NCBI GenBank assembly: GCA_015680685.1
Contig: MNCI01014802.1
Span: 19,639 to 83,638, forward strand
Origin: Gnetum montanum
Lineage: Eukaryota > Streptophyta > Gnetopsida > Gnetales > Gnetaceae
Direction: 5' to 3'
DNA: 64,000 nucleotides
Under the pieces are notes generated by a model, which saw nothing but the letters and a program-made list of their open reading frames with translations, was not told the DNA's origin and did not search any database. How positions within the stretch are numbered: the stretch's first letter is position 1; the number at the start of each line of letters is the position of its first letter. Shown piece after piece: positions 1 through 12,829 of this stretch. The translations under genes were made by a program, and so were the position numbers.

Positions 1-1430
1 TACATTCAACTTTTGGAGTGCCTAAGGACACTTTTAGGCATTGTTATACAAGGGCACTAAGGGTTGGATCCTACTTTGGGGAGGACCCACTTGTATAACT
101 CTTGTATTTCATACTTGCCAAGTAATTCCATGTCATTTTATGCCTTCCAAAACATTTAATAAAGTTTCATATCATCTAATAATTTGTTTATGCACAAGAA
201 ATTCATTACCCATCTCTTATCCATACAATACACTTTCATTGCTAACATTCTTTCTTTATGAACTTTGAAAGATAAAATCTTTGAAAACTATGCATCATTC
301 ATGGCCTATGACCTTTTAGACAAGCGTTACATCTTCTAGACATTCTAATTGACTCATTTTTTCCTTGAAAATTTTGAAATTTTTAATGTTGATGCCATAG
401 CTACAGTGTCATACGCACCTATTATGTCACACATATAAAAATAGTATATATACAGGTGGGAGTTAGTGAATTTTTTTGCATCTTCATTTTGTAGTAAGAG
501 AAGTTTTTACAGTTTTTCCTCAGCCCTCTTGCAAACTAGCTTCCAAAGGCCATAACTTCATCTTTGTAGCTTTGATTTTCAAAATTCTTATATGCTATTG
601 ATTTCAAAGTGTTCAACTTAGTTGTGGAAAATGCATTGCGCAATATAAGCAAAAATTTCAAAATTTGAGCCAAAAATTCTTAACGTCGAAAGATACTATA
701 AAGGGTAAGTACAAAGAAATAATAAGAATATTAACAGTAATCAATCAAACTAAGGCTAGAAGTATTTAGATCATACTCCTAATAGACCATACCAACTATT
801 TTAGGCCATAATAATCAAGAAAACAATAAGAAGATCATAAGTAACTAAATAATATAACATTTAAGGGATTTCTTTTTTACAAATTTTTCTAACATTGTAA
901 TCATGAGATGATAAGAACTTGATCTAACTAAGAACATGAGAAGAATTATGAATAATTAAGCACAAATGAAAGCATCTTGGTAATCCTAAGATCTTAATTA
1001 ATTTTAGATGGTCTCAAAGAGGATACCAAAAGGAGGCCCTTCACAACTTGGGAGCTATAAAGATGCAACTCCAAGCATCTCCATTATGGCTCACACTAAC
1101 CAACAATAGAGAATGGTACTTAGGGAAAATGTACCAATTTGGTAAAATAAAGAGGCCTATGCAATAGTTAAAATCAAAGGAGTCTCTGCGCCATACTCAG
1201 TAGAGAGGACATATAGAAAAATAAGATAAGGGAAAAAAAGGGAAAACTTTCTAGAAGCCATATGATAGAGGGAAGAAGTTGATGGAAGAGCTACCACTAC
1301 TTGCATTATGAACTACATCAAGCCACTTCAAATTTTGTTTTTGTTTTGTCATGTAATTGTGTCATTTTTGTACACACCATTGTGGCACTCAGAGTCAATT
1401 AGTAGTTAGAGTCAGTCAATAATCTTGTAC
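1..1430 (+). repeat. Athila-like element relic, non-coding region before the 3' LTR
   Basis: No coding frame is recognisable. The first 110 bases (a stretch around GGTTGGATCC and GGGGAGGACCCAC) resemble 54320-54400 on the same strand and, inverted, 56360-56410 inside the minus-strand Athila-like element. In each case this block sits some hundreds of bases before a polypurine tract. I therefore read 1-1430 as the untranslated 3' internal region of an old Athila-like element whose body lies left of the window. The rest is AT-rich and featureless. Similarity was judged by eye. Confidence 0.5.
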
Positions 1431-1660
1431 CTTCCCAATTTTGTAAAAAAAAAAAAAAAGCTCATTCCTATCCTATTAACTTGAGGATGAGTTTTTGGTA
1501 AATTTTGGGGGCATGATAAATCATCAATTGGCTGAGATATCATAGATGCTACATTGCATCTACTTTTGAACAAATTTTGGATTTAGTACATATGCTCCCA
1601 TTTCTTTTAGATGTGTTATAACTAGACAACATCCCTAAGGATGTTCATATTAGCACACAT
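1431..1660 (+). repeat. Polypurine tract and start of a truncated 3' LTR (Athila-like)
   Basis: A block CCCAATTTTGTA, an A-run, then AACTTGAGGATGAGTTTTT and TTTTGGGGGCA precede a TG at 1514. The same order (CCCAATTTTGTA, ACTTGAGGACAAG, G-rich tract, TGAT) recurs at 4165-4238 and, decayed, at 61870-61946. This marks the polypurine tract and first bases of a 3' LTR. GATATCATAG palindromes typical of this LTR family follow. The LTR stops after about 150 bases, where gag sequence in the opposite strand begins, so it is truncated by a later event. Confidence 0.55.
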
Positions 1661-3520
1661 TGCATCCTTCATCATTTGTGGAGCTAGTGTCTAAACACTC
1701 AGCTACCAAAGTAACCTTATCTTTGCATCCAAATTTCTTCTTTTTCCTTTTATCTTTGCCTCTTTCTAATGCTTGTTCAGTTTGTTCCTCTACTATCTTT
1801 AGGGCAGTTGTGAATTTTTCATCAACAGAATCCCATATTTTCTCTACCTTAGTTGCAATGTCACTTACAAATTTTTGGATTAATAGAATCTTTTGATAGA
1901 TGGCCTAGTTCAAGCTTTCCTCCTCTTATGTTTCATAGGCTCATACATCCCTCTTTTGGATTGATGGATCATGATTGTATTCTTTAGTTGATTCCCTCTT
2001 TTTGAGTTCTCCTTCCTCTTTGGCCACTTGATCAATTAATCATTGGATGTGATGGATAGTTAGTTCTGATAATCTCCCTTGGGTGTAAACCCTAAGAGTC
2101 TCTTTGGTTTTTCTTCTTAGCCCATCTATGATGTGCCTAAGTTATTTCTTTGATGAAAATCTATGGCCTAGACATTTATGTAGTAGTGAATAATATCTGT
2201 CCAATGCTACATCAAGGGTTTTATGAGTCCCTTATTTCCATCCTTATATTTTTTTCTTATATTTAACACTTATTAATGGATATAATATTTATCATTAAAG
2301 ATTTCTAGCATGGTACTCTAGGGTTTGATGGATTTAGGTTCCAATGATCTATACTAGTTTTCTACTTCCTTCACAAGTGTTCTAGGAAACAACTTCAATT
2401 TTTGTCCATTACTTTCTATGTTTTAAAGGGCATCAACATCATGGAATGCTTGGAGGTGATGCTATGGATTTGTCTTGTAACAACATTCAAATAATGGCAT
2501 GTTGTTCATATCTAGTTGTTTAATTTGGCTATCTCTCACATGCTTGGTTAGCATGTAGATTGCTTCCTAAATGTTGATCATGCTTCAAGTCTCCATAAGG
2601 GGTTCATCATCATGATCTAGTTCATATGCTATGTGGTAGCAGTGACCCATTCTATGCTCATGCCTCTCTTGATCCTCTCTTCTATATCTTCTTCTTCTTC
2701 ATTCATACTCTTCATCTTCTAAGTCAAAATATCTGGAATATCTATCATGATGACCATGAGTTCTTCTCTCTTCCCTATTAGAGTTTTGGTACCTGTGTTG
2801 TCTCTTCTCAAAGTTCTTCGATGATTGAGATGAGGGTGATGAGGTAGTAGGAGAATGGTGTCAGCTGGTTCTCCTTTCATGACTCTTATATGTTTCTTTG
2901 TAAGACTTAGCAAGAACCCTTGACCTAGAGTCTATCTTATGCCTTGAGTTAGTAGCCTCCTTGTTGTGTGTCTCTACTAGGGTAGAGTGAAGTTGGGCTT
3001 TAATAGGTTCCTCTAGTTTGATGATAGGTATCTTTGATGGCTCCTCATGGTTCTGGTGGAGTTGTTCTAAAATGAAGTGATTAGCATCAATTTATTCTAT
3101 GATAATAATAGTATTGTCCTGCTTCCATTTGCTACATACATTTTTGATTTCCATAGCAATATCTCTCTTTATTTTCTCCCTTTTAGGTTCATAGGGTCTA
3201 GTCATGTGTTGAGTCACATGATACCTTCCTGAATCTTATCCAGATGCATTCCTCTGAGAGTAGTTTGTAGCATGCTTAGTGTTGCACATTGTGGAGGTAG
3301 GACTATGTTGCCTTTCATGTCTCTCCACCTCATTTGCTTATCCTAATGGAAGATGAAAGTAAAATGTGGGTGGTAAGGATCAATGTGAGCATAAGTAATA
3401 CATGTCAGCATTGGCATCCCCCATTCCTCTTCATTAATAATTCTATCATCACTTCTTCTTGTGTCCTTGGTAGGTGATGGTTGATCATTATGTGAAGTCA
3501 TGTTATAGTTGTTAGATGGT
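1660..3520 (-). pseudogene. Athila-like gag relic
   Basis: Read on the minus strand, this interval follows the same order of blocks as the better preserved gag at 58.7-60.2 kb. For example, 2400-2480 matches 59500-59580 (the gag core segment around LxxFHDACxxxNxE), and 2650-2900 corresponds to the serine/histidine-rich N-terminal part. Many stops and frameshifts remain, and no open frame exceeds 64 codons. In the living element it would encode the capsid protein. The basis is nucleotide and peptide similarity to other relics in this window plus known features of plant gypsy gag. Confidence 0.5.
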
Positions 3521-4164
3521 TTGTGTTAAGTGTGCTTTACTTAGTGTTGAGAATATTAAGTTTGACTTTAGGTTTTAGATACAACAAACTTTGGAAAATC
3601 AATTACTTAGCATAACATTGACTTGACTATTCAAATCATAGAGCAACAACAGTAGCAGCAATAAGTTCCACCACTACCGCTGCAAGATTATCAACCTTCA
3701 ATAAGTCATCTACAACAAATTTTAGAAACCATCAGTTGGGAAAGTAACGAAGAGGATAATTTGTTCAAAGTAATTGATGATGTAGTCAAATGAACCATCT
3801 CAACAAATCCTACTAATGAACAAATACCATTGTAGTCAGAAGGAGAGGCCCAATGGTTACAATAGACTTCCAGGAATGTTGCATCATTTCAAGTCGTGAT
3901 TGAATCTAGAGAAGGAGCCATAGTTGTGATCATGTAGCACCATGATGTAGTGGGAGCTACAAAAGTGATCACGAATCATATAAAAGAATCCTTCAATGTA
4001 CCTATTGTGTTGATAGCTAATTTTCCTAAAATAACTTAAACCTACATCCAACTTCACCAATTTTTGTTTTTTTTTTGTCATACATGAAATGTGTCATTTT
4101 TGTAAACTCCACTATGACATTAGAGATTCATGTATATAAGAGTTAGTGTTATCTAAATCGACCT
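3521..4164. other. AT-rich stretch without recognisable gene
   Basis: No open frame or motif I can assign. It probably belongs to the leader of the relic on the left and the untranslated 3' region of the element whose LTR begins at 4238. Confidence 0.4.
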
Positions 4165-4927
4165 CCCAATTTTGTAAGGAATTCCATTCTCATTTTGTTT
4201 TAACTTGAGGACAAGTTTTTAGTTAGTCATAGGGGTATGATCAAGTCAAAAATTTTAGCGGAATGATATTTTAGTTATGATATTGTACCTACGATGCTAT
4301 AGATATGTTATCATATTTGATGAGATTTTTTCATATAAATGATATTGCAGGGTTTGTGCCAACCTATAAAAGCAACACATAGGCACATGGATCTGGATAA
4401 CTTTTTATTCCATCCTTAGGTAGCCTCTTGTAGTTGTCTTTGTAGCATTAGTGATAAAGTGAATGCCTATAGTGTGCTGTACAATAGTTGTACAAAATCT
4501 TTAATAAGTGAAGTGTGCTTGGGCACAGTTCATGACCAAAAATAAAGATTGAGATTTCTTTTCATCATTGTAGCATTCACTTAGTTTTACTATTTAACAT
4601 AACATAGTTTTTATGGTTTCCTTAGTTTAATCATTTACATTTTCAAGTACTTTACTTTCTTGTTAATTAGTAAAGTAGAATTTATACAATTGGTTTCAAG
4701 TGTTTACGTGTAATCGTTTGGTAATCCTAGTAGTGTTATTACTTGGTAACCCAATAATGGTTACATGAGCCAAAGATGTGTAAGGTAAGTTAGGACTAGA
4801 TGCTCATTGCTCTAGGCTAGAGTAGATTTACATTACCATTATTACTTAAACTTAGAATTAAATTTCATTCTAAATTATGTTTATCACTAGGAGTAATCAA
4901 GGCCTAACAACATCAATTATCATATGC
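4165..4927 (+). repeat. Polypurine tract and 3' LTR, Athila-like family, cut by the assembly gap
   Basis: AACTTGAGGACAAGTTTTT and AGGGGTA precede a TG at 4238, giving the 3' LTR start. A TATA-like box (CCTATAAAAG) lies at 4363-4372 and is preceded by repeated GATATT/GATATC-like words, as in the LTRs at 61946 and 63400. Downstream, the segment around GGTAATCC...GGTAACCC matches 62500 in the same orientation. The end of the LTR falls in or next to the gap. Confidence 0.6.
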
Positions 4928-5618
4928 NNNNNNNNNNNNNNNNNNNNNNNNNNNNNNNNNNNNNNNNNNNNNNNNNNNNNNNNNNNNNNNNNNNNNNNNN
5001 NNNNNNNNNNNNNNNNNNNNNNNNNNNNNNNNNNNNNNNNNNNNNNNNNNNNNNNNNNNNNNNNNNNNNNNNNNNNNNNNNNNNNNNNNNNNNNNNNNNN
5101 NNNNNNNNNNNNNNNNNNNNNNNNNNNNNNNNNNNNNNNNNNNNNNNNNNNNNNNNNNNNNNNNNNNNNNNNNNNNNNNNNNNNNNNNNNNNNNNNNNNN
5201 NNNNNNNNNNNNNNNNNNNNNNNNNNNNNNNNNNNNNNNNNNNNNNNNNNNNNNNNNNNNNNNNNNNNNNNNNNNNNNNNNNNNNNNNNNNNNNNNNNNN
5301 NNNNNNNNNNNNNNNNNNNNNNNNNNNNNNNNNNNNNNNNNNNNNNNNNNNNNNNNNNNNNNNNNNNNNNNNNNNNNNNNNNNNNNNNNNNNNNNNNNNN
5401 NNNNNNNNNNNNNNNNNNNNNNNNNNNNNNNNNNNNNNNNNNNNNNNNNNNNNNNNNNNNNNNNNNNNNNNNNNNNNNNNNNNNNNNNNNNNNNNNNNNN
5501 NNNNNNNNNNNNNNNNNNNNNNNNNNNNNNNNNNNNNNNNNNNNNNNNNNNNNNNNNNNNNNNNNNNNNNNNNNNNNNNNNNNNNNNNNNNNNNNNNNNN
5601 NNNNNNNNNNNNNNNNNN
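4928..5618. other. Assembly gap (691 N)
   Basis: Run of undetermined bases. Any reading frame drawn across it is meaningless. Confidence 1.
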
Positions 5619-7059
5619 TCCGTACACTAACTCATAAGGAAATTAACCTATAAAAAGTTTTCATGTTGAGCAGTAGGCTTTTGCTATGTTAAGCTTAAGG
5701 ATGCATATGATATTACACTACATCTTTACCTAATACACTACCTCATGCATTATGATATTGCTAGCTAATATCTTCTTTCCAATAATAAAACCAAACTGAA
5801 TAAAATTAGGTAGAAACTTACACTAAAATTTTATTGCATATGTATAGGCCTAACGGATATACCAAATGAATTAATTTATGTAAAATACATCAATAGTAAT
5901 AAATATTAATTATAATAGATATATTCAATAGTCATCTAACTTGAACACTTATTTTATATAATTCCTTATAACTAATACTAGAAGGTTGAATAGCTCAAAT
6001 AAATATTGAGTAGATATTTTTGATTTTCTTATAAGAGAAGAGAAACTTGACAAGATAGTTTTAGAGACTTATAGGCCTATAGTAAGTAGAAAAAAGGACT
6101 TTTTCCTTCTTTGGGAGAAAAAATAGGTATTTTCCTAGTTATGTAAAAAGGTGGAATGAACAAGATAACTCTAGAAGACATCATCTTACCATTTTTCTTG
6201 TATCATAGTCATGACATCATCTTACCATTTTTCTCCAAAATGTTGAAATTAAGCTTACACTAAAAAAGCATATCTAATCTAGAAAAAGCCAAAAAAATAT
6301 TTAAATGGGATAGCCAAAATCAAAGTAACTTACAATAAAAATCCAATTTAAATCAGAAAATTACCAAAAGAAAAGTGATATGTAAGGAGTAGGTTTGATC
6401 TCTTTTGATCATTTATTTTCAACTTCATTATTGGCTTTGCCTAATTGAAATTACTTCTTGTTTCAAAGCATGTTTGAAAAAATAAAATAAATATAGGTGG
6501 AATCACCTAATAAATTAATTAAAAGTTATATTTACATTTATAAGATGAGAGGCTTTAAAAAATATTTGGATCTAAAAAGTTTGTTTTTGGAAAAACTTAA
6601 AAAAAATTTGTTGGAAAGGAGAAATTTTTATTACATCTAGAAAATTATGTACAACAATGAAGTTATCTAAGTTTATTAAAAAACTAAAATTTAATTTATT
6701 TTTTTTTTGAAAAAATTAAAAATCTAGTACGGGAAAAATATTTATTTTAAATTCTTCCATTAAAAGAATTTCATAATGATTTTCATCAAATCATTAATAA
6801 AATTATAAGGATATTTTGCATTATATGGAAAAGAAATTTCATGATTTATGATTTATCTGTAAAGAAATATATTAGAAAATTTTCAAAACTCATTCCCAGC
6901 AAGTGCTAAGAATTAAATGTGCAACCTAACGTTTATTTAGCTATGTTTTAACCAATGAAGAATATTATTAAGATTTGCAATTTGGTTTGTGAAATATATA
7001 TTAAAATGATTGTAACTGTGAGACTAATAAAAGTTGCCATAACCATGATAATGGTTTGA
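5619..7059. other. AT-rich intergenic stretch, no gene seen
   Basis: Very AT-rich with poly-A and poly-T runs and frequent stops in all frames. It may contain the decayed RT/RNase H part of the copia relic to the right, which is expected here in minus-strand order, but I see no recognisable motif. Confidence 0.5.
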
Positions 7060-8930
7060 AGAGATGAGACCCTATTTAATCAACTTCAATTGTGTGATAA
7101 TTAGATACAACATGTTTCTATGTTTTTCAAATGGTAAAGTCATTTACAACACAAATTCATATATAGCATTGATAAGTCATCCATTGGTATTTTGTATGTT
7201 GATTGTAAGCCCTAGATTTAGGAAGTGTTTCATGTGCCCCATGTTTATAAACAATGCCTTCATTATTGCAATATTCTTCAAAAACTTGGTTGTTAAATTT
7301 TTCTCCATGATCACTCCTAATCATTTTAATTAGATAGTCTTTTTCTCTTTGCATTGTGTAGGAAAATTTCTTGAAGTGATGAAAGGCTTCAACCTCCTAG
7401 GTTATTAGAAGTACTCATGTAAACCTTGAGTAATCATCAATAACTGCAAAAGAAAATACCTTCTATAACCTATGCTAAGTTCTAGTAGGTCCTAATAAAT
7501 CCATATGCAATAATTCAAGAGAAAATCTTGTAGTAATATTTCTTTTTCTTTTGAAAGATATGGATCTTTATTTACATTTCTATCATGTTTCTCATATCTT
7601 ATCCTTCTTGGATTGGATGTTGGGTAGTTCTTCAATAATTTGATTTTTAGAAAGATTGCTAAGATTCTCAAAGTTTAAATGTTGCAACCTCTTATTCTAC
7701 AGTCAACTATTCTATGATTTGCTAATTAAACACATAAAATTATATCTACTTAAATTATAGTTATTAACTATATAATTTTTTCTAGTTTGTGTCTCATAGG
7801 AATCACCTTATTAGTTTTAGAATCTTTAATAATGCAATGGTTAGATTGAAATAATAAACACTTATCATCATTACAATGTTGACTAACACTTAATAAATTG
7901 TTACCCCCAACCATACCTTTTTCATTAACATGTCTTGCTACTATTTCCAAAGCTAACACTCCCATAATTGTAGCTTGAAAGAGAGGTAAATCTTGACCTA
8001 TCTCTAGTCATATGTCTTGAGCATCCACTATTAAGATACCAAATGGCATGTGGTTTTTCTTGAGATTTCAACTTTTCCATATATGAATTATGTATGATGT
8101 TTTTTTGAACTCACATTTTTCTTACTTTGGAATTTTGTTCATTCTTATTATACCTATTTTGGTTAGTTCTTAATAAACAATTCCACTTACCTTGCCTTCT
8201 CCATGTGAACTAAGTAGGCTTGTATGAAAGCCTTGATTTATCTCCAACTTGCTTGGATTTCCTCATCATTACATTTAAGATGGATATCCCTTGAGTGAAT
8301 TTCTCAAAATCACTTTTGAAATTTTTAATTTCTTGAGCTTGATGCCCAAGAATGACTCAAGAGTCATTGATCAGCTTGAGTAGATTCTTGATTTTCACTT
8401 TCTTTTCTTAATTTTATATGTCTCTTTCATCAAGATATTTTTCAAAAACATTTCATCTAGCTTGTAGATCATCATGAGTATTTTATTTCTCTTGTAATTC
8501 AGTTTCCTATTCCTCAATCTTTCATTCTTGCTCATGTAGTTTCTTCTTCATTTTTTGTAAATGGTTTGATGTTTGGTAAAGAAGGTGAGTAGCAATTGAT
8601 ACTTGTATACATCATCCATATTTTTCTCACATTCATTAGGTTGATCCTCTTGTTCTAAAGTCATCATGAGCATAAGATTGAATTCTTCATTATTTTCTCC
8701 ATGAGTAGATTCAAGGATATCTCAAATTTCTTTATTGATTTTGCAATAAATAACTTGTTTAAATTGTTTTAGACATAGAGAATAGTAGAACAATAGAAAA
8801 TGATACCACATTAGTTTCAACATCATCATCCACATGAACATGATGAACCTTGTACCTACCAACCCATATGATATTAAGGAGAAGAGCAAATAACACTTCC
8901 CCATTTCAAGATTTAATCTTCACCTCATTC
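7060..8930 (-). pseudogene. Ty1/copia gag-protease-integrase relic
   Basis: On the minus strand, domains follow copia order. First comes a lysine/glutamate-rich gag-like segment (about 8930-8060). A protease signature WYLNSGCSRHMT at about 8046-8006 contains the D-S-G-like NSG. A GAG-pre-integrase segment NLLSVSQ...CIIKDSKTNK lies at 7900-7800. Integrase-core pieces DDYSRF (about 7450) and IRSDHGEKF (about 7310) follow. Copia places integrase before RT, and no RT is visible further left, so the 3' half is lost or decayed beyond recognition. Numerous stops and frameshifts are present. In an active element this polyprotein makes capsid and carries out processing and integration. Confidence 0.75.
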
Positions 8931-10833
8931 TCACAAGAGTTGAGCATGGGTTGATGCTTGTTTTCCCTAAGTGAAGCTTGTTCAATGATAGAGTGGATAG
9001 ATGTTGCAATCGAAAAATTTAATCACTAAAAAATTGAAAGCCCTGGTGTACTATCCTCAACCTTGAATCCCTAGGGCCTTCAAAAAATGGAATTCAAGGT
9101 ACCCTAGATGATGTAGAAAATCACCCAGGCACTTATAGAATGCAAAATGAATAATGAAAAAAAAATGCAGATTTAAATAACCAAAATTAAACATAAATTT
9201 CACACAAAACTAAAATCTTAAAACTTTATTGAAAAGCAAATAATAAGTTCAAAGGATGTGTACAATAAGTACCTATGGGAGAGAAAAGAAGGGTCCACTT
9301 GAATGGGGATCTAGAGTCCATTGAAGTCGATGCAATCTACTCCATGATTTGGATGCTCCATCACTCCTAATGTTATCGAACCTTCTCTACTACTACTCCA
9401 AATATACAATGTTTTCTACTTCTAGGGGATGAAAAGTGTAAAGGATTTGGACTACCAAAATGATTTACATAGGAAGTTCAGGATTCCATGAGTATGGCGT
9501 GGATGCCCAAAGTTCACAAATTTCAAAGGGGGTAATGAGGCTACAATGGTCACAGGGGTTCCATGCTAAGGGGCTTCAAGCATCTATGTTTCTACAAGGT
9601 TGCAAATCTCTTGGATTCCACAAATGCAAAATTTTCAAAAATGCCAAAGTTTGGAACCTAAGAATGGTGTTGGGGTTTAGATTTTATAGGTTTTGGGCCA
9701 TGAATGGGACTACAAGTTGGCTGTAATTTGGTTGCAATCTAGCCAACATGGAAGGGGTAATCCTTAGTGTTGGTGGAACATCCAAATAGTTTCCTAGGCT
9801 TATCTTGGTGAGTTTTTAGCTTCCAATAGCTTGCATGTCAGCATAGTTGATTAAGGAAGGTAATAGAATACTTTTGTCATTAGTTTCAATCCCTATAATC
9901 TTCCTTTGGAGCCTAAAAGTGGCTTCCACACTGGATAGCATGGAGTAAGCATGGAGAAAAAGGGAAGTATGTTGCATGGCATCAAGAAGGTTAAATAGTA
10001 GATCGACACTTCAAGATAAAAAACCTACATCGATGAAGCCTAAGACCACATAGCCTTAAGATTATGCTTGTTAAACCCTATTTCAGAACTTGAATCTCAT
10101 CAACCCCCATCCTTCATGTTAGAACAACCTCCCTAGCATGGATCAAAGGGGGAGATAACCTTTCATGGCCTTAAAAAACCCCTAAACATAGACAAAATTA
10201 GCCAAGAACTTGAGAAATCATGGTTTGCAAACCTAGGAATGTAGAAACTTGGTCGATTTTCTTCTAAGATCATCCTAAGACTAAAAAGCAAGGACATCCC
10301 CTCTACTCCATGCTAACTAGTATGGATCCAATGTGGAGACTACCCCCAAACTTGATAGGACCCTCAAAATCCATCTAAAATCGCCTTAACACATAGCTAT
10401 TGGATTCACAACTACTAGATCTTAGTTTTAGCTACCCATCGAACCTTGTTTAACATTTTTTTGATCCAAATTTGGATCCTCTACATTGAACCCCATTCCA
10501 TCCATGCTAGCTAGTGTTTAGACAAGGGGTTTTGACTTCAAGACCTATTTTGTATCCTTTTCAACCTCTAAAATGATCAATTTTGATAGATCTAGCATTA
10601 TGATACCTTGGGAAAGCTCCAAAACTGGGGGGGCTATAACTCTTACCCCTTAACATTTCTATTGCATTTCCCTAGCATTGCACCTTCCCCCTAACATTGC
10701 TCCAGCATGGCCCAAGATTGCAACATTTCACCCACTCCAACCTTGAGCTTGCACTTTAGTGTTGCTATTGGAAGGTCCAGTGAGGGTGAAATTCCTATAT
10801 ACCATGGCTTTGATGCACTTTTAGTAAATGAAA
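8931..10833. other. Unassigned repeat-like region
   Basis: Less AT-rich than its surroundings, with recurring words such as CCATGCTAGC and CCTTGAATC. It has one 88-codon frame (9460-9726, +) with no recognisable motif. It separates the copia gag relic from a possible copia primer-binding site at 10834, which is longer than a normal leader. An insertion here or an untranslated element region is possible. I do not call a gene. Confidence 0.35.
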
Positions 10834-10847
10834 TGGCTTTGATGCCA
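10834..10847 (-). other. Possible degenerate primer-binding site of the copia relic
   Basis: On the minus strand the sequence reads TGGCATCAAAGCCA. It differs at two positions from the standard initiator-Met tRNA site TGGTATCAGAGCCA used by copia elements, and both changes are transitions. It is on the correct strand and side of the relic, but about 1.9 kb from gag, farther than usual. A related word occurs at 10803-10816. Confidence 0.4.
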
Positions 10848-12504
10848 TGGGGGTATAACACTTACCATACATAGTAACCCAGCTAGATTTGAGCACCACC
10901 ACACCTACATGTAGCCAAAAATCTATCAATAATCAGGTAGAATTTGCAATCAAATTTGTGGCCTAAAACCTATAGAAATCAAGCCTCAAAAACATGTAAA
11001 CGTTCCACAAATTTTTTAATTCTACAATCTTACATTTTTAGGAATATTTTATATTTGAGAGCTCTTGCACACTATCAACTATGAAGCTTCTTAAAAACCT
11101 TAGGGTGGAAACTTTTGCAACCATTATTATCCTTGTTATCCCCCTTTGAGATTTGTGAGATTTTGGCATCAACGTTGAGCACCTGGGAACCAAGACTCTT
11201 GGTGTTGATTACTTTTGTAATCCAAATTCCTCACACATATCATCCCCTACATCAAAAATGTTGTAGATCTGGTGTAAGAGCAACAAAGGTTTGAGAGCAT
11301 TGGAAGTGGCAGGACCTCTGGATCATGGATCTGATCATAGCAATTTCAATGAAATCTGAACCCCCACTAAAGTGAACCCTCCTGCTACTATAGGCCATCT
11401 TGTACACATTTCCTGTACCTTTTTATTTTTGTTAAAGTTTCATTTGTGTTCTAGTTTTATTCATTTGTTTCATTTTACAATAATTTATCCTCTAGATCTG
11501 TATTTTGCATTTTCATTTTTTTTACCTTGTCTTTGCCCTCCTCAAGTCCCTAGGTAATTTTTTGGACCATCCAAGGCATGTCAAATCCTATTTTTCACAA
11601 AGGCCCTTGGGATCTATGATTAAAGTTGTTTCACTAAATTTTTTTGATTTTCCAACAACCAAGATTTTTAATTGTTACTATGGGTTCCAACAACTAAGAT
11701 TTTTAATTGTTACTATGAGATTTTTTCTTTGTGAATTTCAATAGTATTTTTGGTTTCGAGTGCCTAGGATGATAACATGTTTGAACTTCCCTACCTAGGA
11801 AGGTAATGTTTTTGGCTATTCCAATCTTTAGGCAAATATTTTTGGGATCTTTAACCTCCTAAGCCTTAACTTTTTCTAGTTTTGGCCACATGTTTTGGTG
11901 TAAACTTTGTTTCATGTCAACTATTTGTAAAATTTCATTCCTATGTTTTGAATGTTAACTATTTGACAAAATATCTATTTATGTTTTACACAATGTCAAA
12001 CTATGTTTTTCATATTATTTGTTTTATAAAATGTCAAACTTCATTTTTTGATGTTAAGTGTTTGAAAAAATGTTAAATCCATTTAAATTTGATTCATGAT
12101 GGCTCAATTTTAGTATAAGTGTAATCTCATTTGTGTTTAAAAGCTTACTAATGGTTATGTCTTTTATTGAACACAAGCTCCTAGGTAATGATGATGATGG
12201 CTTGACAACATTTTCCCTCCTCCTCTAATTATTTGATCTAATATTTTGATGTTGATAACGTGTTATCACATCTTCATTATTATGGTTGTTGGCTTGTTGC
12301 TATATTAATTAATTTAAAGACTAGTGTATTTTGCTATTTCTATTACATTGTGTATCTATGGCTATGGTTATTAACTATATTGGTTGTACTCAAGCCCATG
12401 ATGTCACATTTTGGTTTCATGTTCAATGCTACTCTTGACTACAAGTTTTAGTTTTAGTTTTACATTTTTTTTCTATTTTTCTACATTTTATATTTTTTCT
12501 AAAC
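10848..12504. other. No gene recognised; possible copia LTR remnant
   Basis: If the site at 10834 is a true primer-binding site, the copia LTR would start here. Two short frames (11372-11557, 11505-11744) have no recognisable content. T-rich sequence with internal duplication (CCAACAACTAAGATTTTTAATTG repeated near 11650 and 11690) is all I can report. Confidence 0.3.
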
Positions 12505-12600
12505 AATAGATTGTAGGCCTTAGCAAGTCATGGTTTACAAATTTTAGGCCTTTGAAGGACATGGTTTACTAGTTTTAGGTCCTAGAAGGTCATGGCTACG
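12505..12600 (-). repeat. Decayed mini-hairpin/TAAAACTAG array of the minus-strand Tat relic
   Basis: On the minus strand three units of about 31 bases each read as a 4 nt arm, a 6 nt loop (TTCTAG, TTCAAA, TGCTAA), a 4 nt arm (GACC or GGCC) and TAAAACTAG or a decayed form, spaced by GTAAACCAT. The geometry and the position directly behind the protease relic equal the arrays at 30177-30402 and 45277-45480 in the two younger Tat copies. Confidence 0.6.
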
Positions 12601-12829
12601 CTCATCTATCAAGCATAATAAAATTTTAAAAGAGAATACCAAAATATCAAGAATGTTGAAACATGGTATAAGGCTACAAAAGCAAATAAAATATCATTGA
12701 TAAAGGAAGGGATGAGATGTTGACAATGAATTTGTTGTTTGATTTTTGATAAATCAAGAAACACCTTCTACATGATTTTATATTCATCATTCTTATTATT
12801 CAATATGGCAGGTGGCAAGTCTTCTTGTT

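Noticed and set aside
4877-5653. Long open frames on both strands across 4928-5618
   Set aside because: They consist of undetermined bases; the gap has no stop codons by definition.
11140-11230. Possible primer-binding site near TTTGGCATCAACGTTGAG
   Set aside because: It does not match any standard tRNA 3' end well and no LTR edge could be placed next to it.
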